Positions 15,891 through 25,740 of a stretch of 64,000 bases of DNA are shown here, in pieces (positions within the stretch are counted from its first letter, which is position 1; each line of letters begins with the position of its first letter). Both the position numbers and the translations under genes were made by a program. The DNA is from an uncultured Megasphaera sp. GTDB taxonomy: Bacteria; Bacillota; Negativicutes; Veillonellales; Megasphaeraceae. The stretch lies in NCBI GenBank assembly GCA_900554215.1, contig USGG01000002.1, forward strand, positions 1 through 64,000, written 5' to 3'. Under the pieces are notes generated by a model, which was given only the letters and a program-made list of their open reading frames with translations, made no database searches and had not been told where the DNA came from.

Positions 15891-16907
15891 TTATGCAGAT
15901 TTTTTCACAGCTGCCGCAGCCATGTCGGCCGTATCGGCGTCCGTTCCGTAAGCTGTTTCCTGCGCGGCTTGACCCTTAGCCTTGGCGTCCGCCGCAGCCT
16001 TGGCCTGCTCCATCTGCTGCCGGCCCAATTCGGTCAGCGTCTGACCTGCCGGGGCCTTGCGGATGATGTAGACGTTTTCCAGGGGCTTCAATACGGAAAA
16101 GCCGTATTTCATCAGGGCCTGGGCATCGCCGTAGCGGTCTTCCGAATTCATGATAGCCGCGATGACCGTCCGCCCGTTCTGAGTCGCCGAAACGACGAGG
16201 CACGGCCCGCCGGCATTCGTCGTGCCGGTTTTAATGCCGTTTGCTCCGGGGAACCCGCTAGTCAGGAATTCGTTCGTCGAAACGCAATGCTTATAGCTGC
16301 CGTCGACGTAGGGCATGTCAAAGGTACTGCGCTTGACGATATCCCGGAAGGCCGGCAGCTTCATGCCGTAAGCCCCAATTTTGGCCAGATCCCGGGCCGT
16401 CGAATAGTGATTGGCGTCGGGAAGGCCGTGGGGATTGACGAAATGCGTATGGGTCGCACCGAGAGCCGCCGCCTTCGCGTTCATTTTTGCGACGAAGGCA
16501 TCTTCCGTCGGCTCAACCGTTTCCGCAATGGCCACGGCGGCATCGCAGCCCGACACGAGCATCATGCCCGTCAGGGCGCTGCGCAGCGTAATCTGGTCGC
16601 CCTGCTGCAGGCCGAGGACAGAGGCATCGCTTTCGACGCTCAGGGCCTTATCGGTAATGCGAATCGTCTTATCCATGATGCCTTGTCCGTTTTCCAAGGC
16701 GACGATACAGGTCATCATCTTCGTCGTACTGCCGGGATATCCTCTCAGGTCAGGCTGTTTGGCGTACAGCTCGTCGCCCGTATCGGCGTCCATGACGTAG
16801 GCGGCCTGAGCCGCTACTGCCGGCGGTTCCGGATTTTCGGCGAAGGCTATGGAAGATAGGGCTACGCAGGCAGTCAGCGCAGCTAAGATTGTTTTCTTTA
16901 AAGACAT
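15891..16907 (-). CDS. D-alanyl-D-alanine carboxypeptidase (penicillin-binding protein 5/DacF type)
   Basis: 338 aa with a cleavable signal peptide (KKTILAALTACVALSSIAFA). Serine D,D-peptidase that trims the terminal D-Ala of peptidoglycan stem peptides. Catalytic SxxK is STTK in PGSTTKMMTCIVALE; KTG is KTGTTNAGGPC. The SxN motif, normally SGN, reads SGC in VSGCDAAVAIAE. The C-terminal region is shorter than in E. coli PBP5 and ends in an Ala/Lys-rich stretch. Monocistronic, just downstream of the rsmG gene. Confidence 0.93.
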   Translation of the reverse strand: MSLKKTILAALTACVALSSIAFAENPEPPAVAAQAAYVMDADTGDELYAKQPDLRGYPGSTTKMMTCIVALENGQGIMDKTIRITDKALSVESDASVLGLQQGDQITLRSALTGMMLVSGCDAAVAIAETVEPTEDAFVAKMNAKAAALGATHTHFVNPHGLPDANHYSTARDLAKIGAYGMKLPAFRDIVKRSTFDMPYVDGSYKHCVSTNEFLTSGFPGANGIKTGTTNAGGPCLVVSATQNGRTVIAAIMNSEDRYGDAQALMKYGFSVLKPLENVYIIRKAPAGQTLTELGRQQMEQAKAAADAKAKGQAAQETAYGTDADTADMAAAAVKKSA

Positions 16908-16943
16908 GATACATGCCTCCCTTGAGCATAAACTTATAGATGA

Positions 16944-17654
16944 TTACAACGGATTTTTAGCGGCCATTTTCGGCTTGCGCGGGTATTTGGCCGGACATTT
17001 CTTAGTCTTTTTGATATACAGGACGGCCCGCTTGTCATCCAGCCCCGGCAAATGGACGGGGCGGACTTCCGCCACCGCGCCGCCGAGGATGGACAGGGCC
17101 TTTTGGGCTTCGGCCAGCTCTTCCTCGTACTGGGCGCCTTTTAAGGAGATAAATATGCCTTGGCGAGCCGTATAGGGAAGGGCCCATTCGGCCAATATCT
17201 GCAGGCGGGCTACAGCCCGGCTGGTCACGATATCGAAGCGTTCCCTGTATTCCTCTTTGTGGGCCATTTCCTCGGCCCGGCCGTGCAGGAAGGAAGCCGG
17301 CAAGCCCAGCTCTGCCGTCACGCCCTGTAAAAACGTCAGCCGCTTCTGCAGGGAATCGAAAAAGGTCACCTTCAAATCGGGCCGGTAGATGAGCAGGGGC
17401 AGGCCGGGAAAGCCGGCTCCCGTGCCGAGATCCAGGACGGAGGCCCCTTCGGGAAACCACGCCGCGTCATAGCACGACAGGCTGTCTATCATATGCTTTA
17501 CGGCTACGTCGGCCGGCTCCGTAAGGGCCGTCAGGTTCATGACCTTATTCGTCTCGACCAGGCGCTCTGCAAACAGGCAGAATCGGTCGATTTGCTCTGC
17601 CGTCAGGTCCAAACCGAATTTCTTCGCCGCCGCGATGAGTTCGTCTCTAAACAT
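16944..17654 (-). CDS. rsmG: 16S rRNA (guanine527-N7)-methyltransferase
   Basis: 236 aa SAM-dependent methyltransferase (GidB) that modifies G527 of 16S r[25 protein letters not shown] is the SAM-binding motif and [18 protein letters not shown] the characteristic later block. Overlaps the mnmG stop by 8 nt, closing the mnmE-mnmG-rsmG group as in most Firmicutes. C-terminus is a basic tail rich in Lys and Pro. Confidence 0.96.
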   Translation of the reverse strand: MFRDELIAAAKKFGLDLTAEQIDRFCLFAERLVETNKVMNLTALTEPADVAVKHMIDSLSCYDAAWFPEGASVLDLGTGAGFPGLPLLIYRPDLKVTFFDSLQKRLTFLQGVTAELGLPASFLHGRAEEMAHKEEYRERFDIVTSRAVARLQILAEWALPYTARQGIFISLKGAQYEEELAEAQKALSILGGAVAEVRPVHLPGLDDKRAVLYIKKTKKCPAKYPRKPKMAAKNPL

Positions 17655-19527
17655 GGTTTTCCTCCCGCTGGCGTTGTTCCAGCACGATGAGCAGGGCCGT
17701 AATGTCTGCCGGCGATACGCCGGAAATGCGGCTGGCCTGCCCTAAGGAGCGGGGCCGTATGGCGTCCAGCTTCTGCCGCGCTTCGCCCGACAGGGTATCG
17801 ATGTCGGCGTATACGATATCTTCCGGCATCAGCTTCTTTTCCAGGCGGTTCATCTTTTCCACCTGTTCCAGCTGGCGGTTGATATATCCCTCGTACTTGA
17901 CCATGATCTCGATTTCCTCGCATACGTCGTCGGCCAGCTGCGGCAGGGGAAATACCTGGCTCAGCGTATGATAGGTCACTTCGTTGCGCCGCAGCAAATC
18001 GTAAGCCTTGAGGCCGGTACGGACGGGAGCCGTGCCGATAGAGGCCAGCTTTTCCTGATTTTCCTTCGTCGGCGTGACGGGCAAGGACTTCAGCGCTTCC
18101 AGTCCCGCTTCGACGGCTTCTTTTTTCTGCATAAAGGCGTCGTACCGTTCCTGCGTGACCAGGCCGACGTCGTAGCCCTTCTGGGTCAGGCGCAGGTCGG
18201 CGTTGTCCTGCCGCAGGATAAGGCGGTATTCCGAACGGCTGGTCATCATGCGGTACGGCTCGTTGGTGCCTTTCGTGACCAAATCGTCGATGAGGACGCC
18301 GATGTAGGCCTCCGAGCGGGTGAGGATAAAGGGCTCCTTGCCCTGTACCTTGCGGGCCGCGTTGATGCCGGCCATAAGCCCCTGAGCCGCCGCTTCCTCG
18401 TAGCCGCTGGTGCCGTTGGACTGGCCTGCTGAAAAGAGGCCGCTGACGGCCTTCGTTTCCAGCGACGGCGTCAGCTGCATCGGGTCCAGGCAGTCGTATT
18501 CGATGGCGTAGCCGGGACGCATGATCCGCACGTCCTCCAGGCCGGGAATGGTCCGCAGGAAGGCGTACTGCACGTCGACGGGAAGGCTGGTGCTCATGCC
18601 CTGGACGTACATTTCTTCAGTCATTTCCCCTTCGGGCTCGACGAAGAGCTGATGGCGCTTCTTATCGGCGAAGCGGACGATTTTCGATTCGATAGACGGG
18701 CAGTAGCGCGGGCCGACGCCCTGGATAACGCCGTTGCACATAGGCGCCCTGTCGAGGTTTTCCCGAATGATGCGGTGCGTTTCCTCGTTCGTAAAGGTCA
18801 GCCAGCAGCATTCCTTGTTGCGGTTCTTCCGTTCGGACAAAAAAGAAAAGGCATGGCCCTGCTCGTCGCCTTCCTGCTTCTGCATTTCCTCCGTCCGCAG
18901 GGTGCGGCGGTCGACGCGGGCCGGCGTGCCCGTCTTAAAGCGCATGAGCCTGATGCCCGCTGCCAGCAGGGAAGCAGACAGGTCTTCTGCCGACCGCTGT
19001 CCCATGGGGCCGCCGGAATAGACGCATTCGCCCGTAATGATCTTTCCCTTTAAATAGGTCCCCGTCGCCAAGATGACGCATTTCGCCTTGTACACTTCGC
19101 CCATTTCCGTGACGACTCCCGTAACGGCGCCGTTTTCCATCTGGATATCCGTAATCATGAGCTGCTTGACGTCCAGATTGTCCTGATTTTCCAGCACCTG
19201 GGTCATGGTCATCTGGTACATCTTCTTATCGGACTGGGCCCGCAGGGAATAGACGGCCGGCCCCTTGCCCGTGTTGAGCATGCGCATTTGGATGCATGTC
19301 TTATCCGTATTGATGCCCATTTCGCCGCCCAGCGCGTCAATTTCCCGCACGAGGTGGCTCTTGCCGGGGCCGCCTACGGCAGGGTTGCAGGGCATGAGAG
19401 CGATATTATCTAAATTAAGCGTCGCAACGAGGGTCCGTGCGCCTAACCGCGCGCTGGCCAGGGCCGCTTCGCAGCCTGCGTGGCCTGCGCCGACGACGAT
19501 GACGTCGTATGTATCGACTACAAACAT
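17647..19527 (-). CDS. mnmG: tRNA uridine-5-carboxymethylaminomethyl modification enzyme, FAD subunit
   Basis: 626 aa (GidA). N-terminal FAD Rossmann motif [21 protein letters not shown], then [23 protein letters not shown], both invariant in the family. With MnmE it modifies the wobble uridine of several tRNAs. Start ATG follows AAAGGTGA. 14 nt after mnmE. Confidence 0.98.
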   Translation of the reverse strand: MFVVDTYDVIVVGAGHAGCEAALASARLGARTLVATLNLDNIALMPCNPAVGGPGKSHLVREIDALGGEMGINTDKTCIQMRMLNTGKGPAVYSLRAQSDKKMYQMTMTQVLENQDNLDVKQLMITDIQMENGAVTGVVTEMGEVYKAKCVILATGTYLKGKIITGECVYSGGPMGQRSAEDLSASLLAAGIRLMRFKTGTPARVDRRTLRTEEMQKQEGDEQGHAFSFLSERKNRNKECCWLTFTNEETHRIIRENLDRAPMCNGVIQGVGPRYCPSIESKIVRFADKKRHQLFVEPEGEMTEEMYVQGMSTSLPVDVQYAFLRTIPGLEDVRIMRPGYAIEYDCLDPMQLTPSLETKAVSGLFSAGQSNGTSGYEEAAAQGLMAGINAARKVQGKEPFILTRSEAYIGVLIDDLVTKGTNEPYRMMTSRSEYRLILRQDNADLRLTQKGYDVGLVTQERYDAFMQKKEAVEAGLEALKSLPVTPTKENQEKLASIGTAPVRTGLKAYDLLRRNEVTYHTLSQVFPLPQLADDVCEEIEIMVKYEGYINRQLEQVEKMNRLEKKLMPEDIVYADIDTLSGEARQKLDAIRPRSLGQASRISGVSPADITALLIVLEQRQREENHV

Positions 19528-19541
19528 GATTTCACCTTTTT

Positions 19542-20921
19542 CTACTTACCTAAACAAAATCTGCTGAATATTTCTTCTATAATGTCGTCGTGAACCGTAT
19601 CGCCCGTGATAGAGCCCAAAAGCTCCCAGGCTTCGCGGATATCGACGATAGCACAGTCGACGGGCATGCCCGCTTCTATCGTGTCCAGGGCCCGCTGCAG
19701 GGCTTCGCGGCTTTGCCGGACCAGCTCGATATGGCGCGTATTGGCCAGCAGGGCGCTCTGGGCCGCCGTCAGCCCCTGCTTCAGGGCCAGCGACAGCATG
19801 GCGTCCTTCAATTCTCCCATGCCGGCTCCCGTACTGGCTGAAATCGAAAGGAAGGGCAGCCCGTAGGACTGCAGTTCTTCCATTTCAAAGGCCGGCTGCA
19901 AGTCTTCCTTATTCAATACGATCAGAGCCTGCCTGCCTCTGGCCGTTTCCAAAATCTGCCGGTCTTCTTCCTGCAAAGGACGGGACTGGTCGACGACGAC
20001 GAGGATAATATCGGCCCGGTCCATGTATTCCTTTGCCCGGCGCACGCCGATCTGTTCGACTGTATCGTCGGTGCTGCGGATGCCGGCCGTATCGACAAGG
20101 CAAATCGGTACGCCTTGTATGGTAATCCACTCCTCGATGACGTCGCGCGTCGTGCCTGGCACGTCGGTAACGATGGCCCGTTCCGTTTCCAAAAAGCGGT
20201 TGAGCAAACTCGATTTTCCGGCGTTCGGCGTGCCGGCGATGGCTGCCATGACGCCGTCCCGCATCATGCGGCCGCTTTTGGACTCGGCCAGCATATCGTC
20301 CAGACGCCGCTCCATGTCCCGGATAGCACCGGCAATATCAGGCACTTCTATGTCTTCCAGGTCTTCTTCGGGATAATCGACAGTCACTTCCAGCCGCGTA
20401 ATGAAATCGGTCAGATGGAGCCGCATATCGCCTACGACCCGGGACAGGCGGCCTTCGAGCTGGCTGACGGCGCTGGTCAGGCCCTGGGCGCTCTTGGCCT
20501 GAATGACGTCCATGACGGCCTCAGCCTGAGCCAGGTCGAGGCGGCCGTTGACAAAGGCCCGCTGGGTAAATTCGCCGGGATTGGCCAGCCGCGCGCCGTG
20601 GCGCAGGACCAGCCCCAGGATTTCGCTCAGGGACTGGCGGCCGCCGTGGCATTGTATTTCCAGTACGTCCTCTGCTGTATACGAACGGGGGCCCTTCATG
20701 ATGAGAAGAATGACTTCGTCCACCGCTTTGCCGTCGTCGTCTACGATCAGGCCGTACTGTATGGACCGATCGCGCCGCTGCGCTAAGGGAAGGGAGGATT
20801 TGCTCTGAAAAATTGCGTCGCCTACGTCGTAGGCCTTGCTTCCGCTGATTCGGATGACGCCGATGCCGCTTTCGCCCAGCGGCGTGGCAATGGCGGCTAT
20901 CGTATCGGTTGTATCGTACAC
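19542..20921 (-). CDS. mnmE: tRNA modification GTPase
   Basis: About 459 aa. N-terminal formyl-THF-binding domain ([20 protein letters not shown]), a central helical domain, then the G domain at about 215-375: [16 protein letters not shown] (P loop), [10 protein letters not shown] (G2), DTAGIR (G3), NKED (G4). The C-terminus ends FCLGK, matching the FC(I/L)GK motif whose Cys is needed for modification. A GTG at 20919-20921 with AAAGGAGCG is taken as start; the open frame continues upstream through a terminator hairpin, so an earlier start is unlikely. Confidence 0.95.
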   Translation of the reverse strand: MYDTTDTIAAIATPLGESGIGVIRISGSKAYDVGDAIFQSKSSLPLAQRRDRSIQYGLIVDDDGKAVDEVILLIMKGPRSYTAEDVLEIQCHGGRQSLSEILGLVLRHGARLANPGEFTQRAFVNGRLDLAQAEAVMDVIQAKSAQGLTSAVSQLEGRLSRVVGDMRLHLTDFITRLEVTVDYPEEDLEDIEVPDIAGAIRDMERRLDDMLAESKSGRMMRDGVMAAIAGTPNAGKSSLLNRFLETERAIVTDVPGTTRDVIEEWITIQGVPICLVDTAGIRSTDDTVEQIGVRRAKEYMDRADIILVVVDQSRPLQEEDRQILETARGRQALIVLNKEDLQPAFEMEELQSYGLPFLSISASTGAGMGELKDAMLSLALKQGLTAAQSALLANTRHIELVRQSREALQRALDTIEAGMPVDCAIVDIREAWELLGSITGDTVHDDIIEEIFSRFCLGK

Positions 20922-20937
20922 AGTGAACGCTCCTTTC

Positions 20938-20963
20938 AAAAAAACCGGCGCCGCGGCGCCGGT
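20938..20963 (-). terminator. Hairpin terminator between jag and mnmE
   Basis: ACCGGCGCC and GGCGCCGGT form a perfect 9-bp stem with a 2-nt centre, followed on the minus strand by seven T and then directly by the mnmE ribosome binding site. It can end the rpmH-to-jag transcript or attenuate mnmE. Confidence 0.8.
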
Positions 20964-21026
20964 TTTTACTGTACCAGTGACTCGCCCGCTCATAGCTGCC
21001 GACTCACTGCCGTGTCATATTCAAGC

Positions 21027-21824
21027 TTATTTTTCGTAATAAATAACCACGTGGCGATACGGGTCCTGGCCTTCGCTTTCCGTCCGCACATGAGCTTCGT
21101 TCTGCAGCGCGACGTGGATTATTTTTCGTTCGTAGCCGTTCATCGGCTCGAGGACGACCTTTTCACCGCTGCGCTTAACCCGTCCGGCCAGCCGTACAGC
21201 CAGCTGCTTCAGCGTTTCTTCGCGGCGCTGACGGTAGTTTTCTACGTCCAGCATGATGAAATGGCGCGTTTCCTCGCCCTGATTCGTCGTCAAGTTCGTC
21301 AAATACTGAAGGGCGTCCAGCGTCTGACCATGCTTGCCGATGAGGATGCCCAGGTTCTTGCCGTGCAGGTGAAGGATGATTTTATCGGATTTGATCATCT
21401 TTTCGATCATCACTTCGATGCCCATGTTGCGCAGCACGTCCTGCAGGAAGGCCTTGGCCTTAGCGGCCGCTTCTTCAGCCGTAAAGGTTTCTGCCGCCGG
21501 TTCAGCTTCGCCGGCAGCCGGCTCTTCGACCGGTTCCTCCGGAACTTCCGCCGTCAGATCTTCAGCCGGCGCAGCTTCTGCTGCCTTGGGCGCTGCCGGA
21601 GGCGCGGCTTTCCGTTCTTCTTCTTCAATATCATAAATCGGAGCATTTTTTCTGGCCTTTTCCGTCAGGCGTACCTTGGCCGGCTTGCTGCCGAAGCCCA
21701 GAAAGCCGCTTTTCGGCTCGGCCAGTACTTCAATCGTCACTTCTTCTTCCATCAATCCGAGGCGGACTAGGCCGGAACGGACTGCGTCTTCTATCGTTTT
21801 TCCTGTCGCTTCAATGGTTCTCAT
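21027..21824 (-). CDS. jag: RNA-binding protein Jag/KhpB (KH and R3H domains)
   Basis: 265 aa. N-terminal Jag domain (TIEATGKTIEDAVRSGLVRLG) to about residue 55, an Ala/Glu/Pro-rich linker to about 130, a KH domain with LGILIGKHGQTLDALQYLTN and a C-terminal R3H domain (REETLKQLAVRLAGRVKRSGEKVVLEPMN split over the segment). Binds RNA, linked to cell elongation and division. Its ATG overlaps yidC by 4 nt. Confidence 0.95.
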   Translation of the reverse strand: MRTIEATGKTIEDAVRSGLVRLGLMEEEVTIEVLAEPKSGFLGFGSKPAKVRLTEKARKNAPIYDIEEEERKAAPPAAPKAAEAAPAEDLTAEVPEEPVEEPAAGEAEPAAETFTAEEAAAKAKAFLQDVLRNMGIEVMIEKMIKSDKIILHLHGKNLGILIGKHGQTLDALQYLTNLTTNQGEETRHFIMLDVENYRQRREETLKQLAVRLAGRVKRSGEKVVLEPMNGYERKIIHVALQNEAHVRTESEGQDPYRHVVIYYEK

Positions 21825-22504
21825 GCTTTTGCACCCTTTCCCTTATTACGGAACATAATCACCTGCTGGGCCCACTGGAACACGTTGGAAAGGAACCAGT
21901 AAATAACCAGGCCGCTGGGGAAGCTCAAGCTGATCCAGCCGATAAACAGCGGCATGATGACGCGCATGATCTTCTGCTGCTTTTCCTGCGCTTCCGAAGC
22001 CGCCACCTGCGTACCCGACATCTGCTTCTGGATGACGTAAGTAGACGCGGCGGACAAAATCGGCATGATGTACGTCGGGTCAGCCTCGCCTAAGCTGGGC
22101 AGCCACAAAAAGCTTTCGTACGCCGGATCGTAAGGGTAGGAGCGAAGGGCATAAAAAATAGCGATGAGGAAAGGCATCTGAATCAGGATAGGCAGGCAGC
22201 CGGAAAGGGGATTGACGCCGGTCTGCTTGTACAGCTTCGCCATTTCTTCCTGAAGCTTTTTCTGATTGCCTTTGTATTTCTGCTGTAATTCTTTAATCTT
22301 CGGCTGCAGGGTCTGCATGCCTTCCATAGAACGAATCTGCTTGGCCGTAAGAGGCGAGAGGACCAGCTTAATTACCAGCGTCAGGATGATAATGGCCAAC
22401 CCGTAGCTGGGATATCCGATGCTCTGCGTAAAGGCATAGCAATAATCCATAAACGTGGTCATGATGCCACTGAGAAAATCCATTATTCCACTAAAAAAAT
22501 CCAA
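21821..22504 (-). CDS. yidC: Membrane protein insertase YidC/Oxa1 family
   Basis: About 227 aa. Core Oxa1 fold with five hydrophobic segments; no large extracytoplasmic domain and no lipobox, so shorter than Bacillus SpoIIIJ. Visible: YGLAIIILTLVIKLVLSPLTAKQIRSM, then the cytoplasmic helix KIKELQQKYKGN, and GCLPILIQMPFLIAIFYALR. Probably starts at a TTG (22502-22504) 9 nt after GGAG; a TTG 9 nt further upstream touches the ribosome binding site. Inserts membrane proteins; operon with yidD and jag. Confidence 0.93.
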   Translation of the reverse strand: MDFFSGIMDFLSGIMTTFMDYCYAFTQSIGYPSYGLAIIILTLVIKLVLSPLTAKQIRSMEGMQTLQPKIKELQQKYKGNQKKLQEEMAKLYKQTGVNPLSGCLPILIQMPFLIAIFYALRSYPYDPAYESFLWLPSLGEADPTYIMPILSAASTYVIQKQMSGTQVAASEAQEKQQKIMRVIMPLFIGWISLSFPSGLVIYWFLSNVFQWAQQVIMFRNKGKGAKA

Positions 22505-22567
22505 TATTCTCAACTCCAGTCAAGGATAAAATACCAGCAGGCAGCCTCTGTTTCATCTGCCTGATAC

Positions 22568-22777
22568 TTACGGCACAGGATCATATCCGCCTTTATGAAA
22601 GGGATGGCATTTTAAAATGCGCCTGACTGCTAAATAACTCCCCTTCACAGCGCCGTATTTCTGCAGCGCCTCGATGGCGTAAGCAGAACAAGTAGGGTAA
22701 AACCGGCAGCACGGCGGTTTTAATGGTGATATACAAAGCTGATAAAGCCGTATAAGAATGATGAAACATGTTTTCAT
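22568..22777 (-). CDS. yidD: Membrane protein insertion efficiency factor
   Basis: 69 aa, with the family hallmarks [20 protein letters not shown], the [10 protein letters not shown] helix, and [12 protein letters not shown] at the end. Helps YidC. Starts inside the last codon of rnpA (4-nt overlap). Confidence 0.96.
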   Translation of the reverse strand: MKTCFIILIRLYQLCISPLKPPCCRFYPTCSAYAIEALQKYGAVKGSYLAVRRILKCHPFHKGGYDPVP

Positions 22778-23136
22778 GGCATCTCGTTCTTTCTCAATAT
22801 CCCGGCCTGTCGGAACAGCTGCAGGATGCTGCGTTCCGCCTGGGCGTATCCGGCGTATTTCAGGCTGCTGCGTCCGATAAGCACTAGATCGACGCCGTTT
22901 GCCAGCTCGAACTGATGAAGGCGGTATACCTCTTTCATCAGGCGCCGGCAGCGGTTCCGTTCTACGGCACAGCCGATTTTTTTGCCCGTTACGAAGCCGA
23001 TGCGGGCCGGCTGCTTAGGCGACCGCTTCAAGACGTACAAGACGGCCAGGCGGTTTACATAGGATTTTCCCCGTCGGTACACAACCTGATATTCCCGATT
23101 TTTGCACAGCCTTTTTTCTTTTTTTAACTCATACAT
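22774..23136 (-). CDS. rnpA: Ribonuclease P protein component
   Basis: 120 aa. Basic protein cofactor of RNase [21 protein letters not shown] at the start and the RNR motif [16 protein letters not shown] near residue 55. Between rpmH and yidD, the standard order. Confidence 0.97.
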   Translation of the reverse strand: MYELKKEKRLCKNREYQVVYRRGKSYVNRLAVLYVLKRSPKQPARIGFVTGKKIGCAVERNRCRRLMKEVYRLHQFELANGVDLVLIGRSSLKYAGYAQAERSILQLFRQAGILRKNEMP

Positions 23137-23164
23137 ACGTTATTGTCCCGAAAATGCCAGAAGA

Positions 23165-23199
23165 ACAGAAAAATTCCTTAGCGGAACTTTTCTGTTCAT
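23165..23199. repeat. Inverted repeat between rpmH and rnpA
   Basis: GAACAGAAAA near 23165 pairs with TTTTCTGTTC near 23199, with inner TTCC/GGAA. No T run follows, so it may be an mRNA processing or partial attenuation element that sets the rpmH:rnpA ratio. Confidence 0.5.
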
Positions 23200-23209
23200 C
23201 TTGTAATAA

Positions 23210-23344
23210 TTACGCGGAGAGTCTCTTTCTGCCTTTCAAACGGCGTCTTTTCAAAACCATGCGGCCGCCTTTGGTTTTCATTCTTTCACGGAAGCCGTGC
23301 GTTCTTTTTCTCCACAGCGTATTCGGCTGATATGTCTGTTTCAC
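23210..23344 (-). CDS. rpmH: 50S ribosomal protein L34
   Basis: 44 aa. [20 protein letters not shown] and [16 protein letters not shown] are the L34 signature. GTG start at 23342-23344 behind AAAGGAGGTG. First gene of the leftward operon from the origin. Confidence 0.97.
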   Translation of the reverse strand: MKQTYQPNTLWRKRTHGFRERMKTKGGRMVLKRRRLKGRKRLSA

Positions 23345-23579
23345 GATAGGCACCTCCTTTGTCTCAATCAACAGTAGATGAACTTACACCATAACAGCAT
23401 AATTATATTCAAAAAGGATAGGACTGTCAATCGTTTTTTCTGGAATACAGCTGATTCTTCCGCATTTCTCATAGCTCTGACGGGAGGGCTTATGCTGTTT
23501 GGATATGACGACACGGTTTGTCGACCTTCTTTGTTATACTATAACTAAACAGTGCGTTAGCTTCTGCAGAAATGTCTGC

Positions 23580-24020
23580 GTTGTGGACAGCATGACAAGT
23601 TATTAACATGTTGTTCACAATATGTGGATAAGTAGAAACAATTGCTGAACATAGATATACACTGCATCTTTTCTTTTAAGAGAACTAAGTTATGCACTGC
23701 ATCCACAATATGTTCATGAACATATCCCCAACACAATCTAACGTATAGAACTTATCCAAGCTGGCATTCTTTCAGAAAAAGGAGGAGGTCATGAATTTTT
23801 TGACAAATTCGGCTGCTTCTATGTATTTTTCGAGAAATTTGTTGTACAATGTACTCAGATGATGTGGATAAAAAGTTTAGTTATCAACAGTTTGTTCACA
23901 ATATGTGGATAAATCAAAATCAGGCCGGAAATTCGATATCTATCGCATTTCCGCTTTTTTCAGCCTTTAAATGCGCACTTATCCACATTGTGCTGCAATG
24001 CACATATCCACAATATTATG
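23580..24020. other. oriC, upstream DnaA-box cluster (rpmH-dnaA intergenic)
   Basis: DnaA boxes (TTATNCACA type): TGTGGATAA at 23623, 23863 and 23904, TTATCCACA at 23979, and close variants at 23611 and 23892 (TTGTTCACA), 23881 (TTATCAACA) and 24004 (ATATCCACA). A 21-bp block of two facing boxes (TTGTTCACA, ATA, TGTGGATAA) occurs twice without change, at 23611-23631 and 23892-23912. An 18-bp perfect palindrome, ATATGTTCATGAACATAT, lies at 23708-23725. The 23345-23580 part has no gene and contains only the rpmH leader and AT-rich DNA. Confidence 0.88.
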
Positions 24021-24039
24021 CGGGAAGGACTTTGCTATT

Positions 24040-25515
24040 ATGGAATCAATGGATCTAGCTACATTATGGGCGGGAATGCTGGAACAGCTAAAAAAAGTTC
24101 TGCCAAAGCCGATTTACGAAACGTGGTTCGTTTCGTCCCTCATCCCGACGTCCTACGAAAACGACGTCCTCGTACTGGCGGCGGCACAGAAATTCGTCTG
24201 TAATTTCGTAAATAAGAATTATGCCGATCAGCTCAACGACGCCGCCCAAGCCGTTACGGGACGGCCAACGACGGTGAAATTGGAAGATATGAACGCCCCC
24301 GCCGCGGAGCCTTCGACGCCAGCGGAGCCGGAGGATTTATATAAGGATACTCTGTTTTCTGATGAAGACCTGCCGAAGCCGTCTCCTAAAAAAACGAAAG
24401 AACCGGAACCAAAGGCCGTCATGGTCAAGGAAGCGAACGAATCCATCTCGCCGCCGCCGGAAGAACCGACGACGGAAGATAACCTCATTCCCAACTATAC
24501 CTTCGACAACTTCATCGTCGGCAACAGCAACCGCATTGCCTATTCCATTGCCGTCAGCGTATCGGAAGCGCCGGCCCGAAAATATAATCCCTTATATATA
24601 TATGGCGGCAGCGGCCTGGGCAAGACCCACCTCATGCACGCCATCGGCCACCAGATTCTGAAAAATTTCCCCCACATGCGCCTGCGCTGCATTACGAGTG
24701 AAGATTTCGTCAACGATTTCATCCAGGCTATTCAGGACAAAAACACGGAAAACTTCCGCCAGCAGTACCGCAACATCGACGTCCTCCTCGTCGACGATAT
24801 CCAGTTTTTGGGACAGGGCGACAAGGACAGCTCGAAGGAAGAGTTTTTCCATACCTTCAACAAACTCTATCAGGGCCAAAAGCAGATGGTATTTACCAGC
24901 GACCGGCCGCCCTTGGATATTAAAAGCCTGGAAGACCGCCTGCGCTCGCGCTTCCAGAGCGGCACGGTGACGGGCATCGAGCCGCCGGACCTGGAAACGC
25001 GGACGGCGATTCTGCGGACCTGGGCTCAGAAGGAAAAAATCAATATCGACAAGGACGCCATCAACTACATCGCCGCCAACGTCAGCGACAATATCCGCGA
25101 CCTGTACGGCGCGTACAACAACGTCCTGTCTATGGCTTCCATCGAAAAAAACGACGTGACTTTGTCACTGACGCAGCGGGCCTTGAAATACCTGGTTGCG
25201 GAAAAGGAAGAAAAGAAGTACATCACCATCGACGAAATCACCAGTTCGGTCTGCCGGTTTTACAGCGTAAACTACAACGAGCTCATGGGCAAGAAGAGGA
25301 CGAAAAATATTGCCCTGGCCCGGCAGGTAGCCATGTACTTATGCCGCGAGCTGACGGGGAATACGTATCCTCATATCGGCACGGCCTTCAGCGGCCGCGA
25401 TCATACGACGGTCATGCACGCCTGCGAAAAAATCACCAAGATGATGAACGACAGCGACACCTTCAAGGAAATGATCGAGCGGCTGAAAGAGAAGATTTTA
25501 GACGTGGACAAGTAA
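24040..25515 (+). CDS. dnaA: Chromosomal replication initiator protein DnaA
   Basis: 491 aa. Domain I (1-80), a Pro/Glu-rich linker, the AAA+ domain beginning NYTFDNFIVGNSNRIAY with Walker A GGSGLGKTH and Walker B LLVDDIQFL, and the C-terminal DNA-binding domain with the signature GRDHTTVMHACEKI. ATG 24040 is 10 nt after GGAAGGA; the frame extends further up but through DnaA boxes. Starts replication by melting oriC. Confidence 0.98.
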   Translation: MESMDLATLWAGMLEQLKKVLPKPIYETWFVSSLIPTSYENDVLVLAAAQKFVCNFVNKNYADQLNDAAQAVTGRPTTVKLEDMNAPAAEPSTPAEPEDLYKDTLFSDEDLPKPSPKKTKEPEPKAVMVKEANESISPPPEEPTTEDNLIPNYTFDNFIVGNSNRIAYSIAVSVSEAPARKYNPLYIYGGSGLGKTHLMHAIGHQILKNFPHMRLRCITSEDFVNDFIQAIQDKNTENFRQQYRNIDVLLVDDIQFLGQGDKDSSKEEFFHTFNKLYQGQKQMVFTSDRPPLDIKSLEDRLRSRFQSGTVTGIEPPDLETRTAILRTWAQKEKINIDKDAINYIAANVSDNIRDLYGAYNNVLSMASIEKNDVTLSLTQRALKYLVAEKEEKKYITIDEITSSVCRFYSVNYNELMGKKRTKNIALARQVAMYLCRELTGNTYPHIGTAFSGRDHTTVMHACEKITKMMNDSDTFKEMIERLKEKILDVDK

Positions 25516-25539
25516 GTGCATAGCGTGTAGATAGTTTGT

Positions 25540-25735
25540 GGACAGCGAAAATTTGCGGAAAAAAAGTGAATTTGTGGATAGGGAAGCATAAATTATACAC
25601 AGGTTATACACAGCTGTGCATAGCTGAAAATTCAGAGTTTTCCCAAGTTTTCCACACTATCCACACCCTCTACTACTACGACTTCTACTCTTTTAACTTA
25701 CTTCAATTAAAAAACTAAACGCAGAAAAGGGGATA
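25540..25735. other. oriC, downstream DnaA boxes and unwinding element (dnaA-dnaN intergenic)
   Basis: Two tandem consensus boxes TTATACACA at 25593 and 25604, TGTGGATAG at 25573, then TTTTCCACA (25648) and CTATCCACA (25657). Directly after comes a run of trinucleotides starting CTACTACTACGACTTC (25670-25690) and AT-rich DNA. Box-box-trinucleotide run-AT tract is the layout of the Bacillus subtilis basal unwinding system with its DnaA-trio, where strand opening begins. Confidence 0.85.
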
Positions 25736-25740
25736 CGCCC

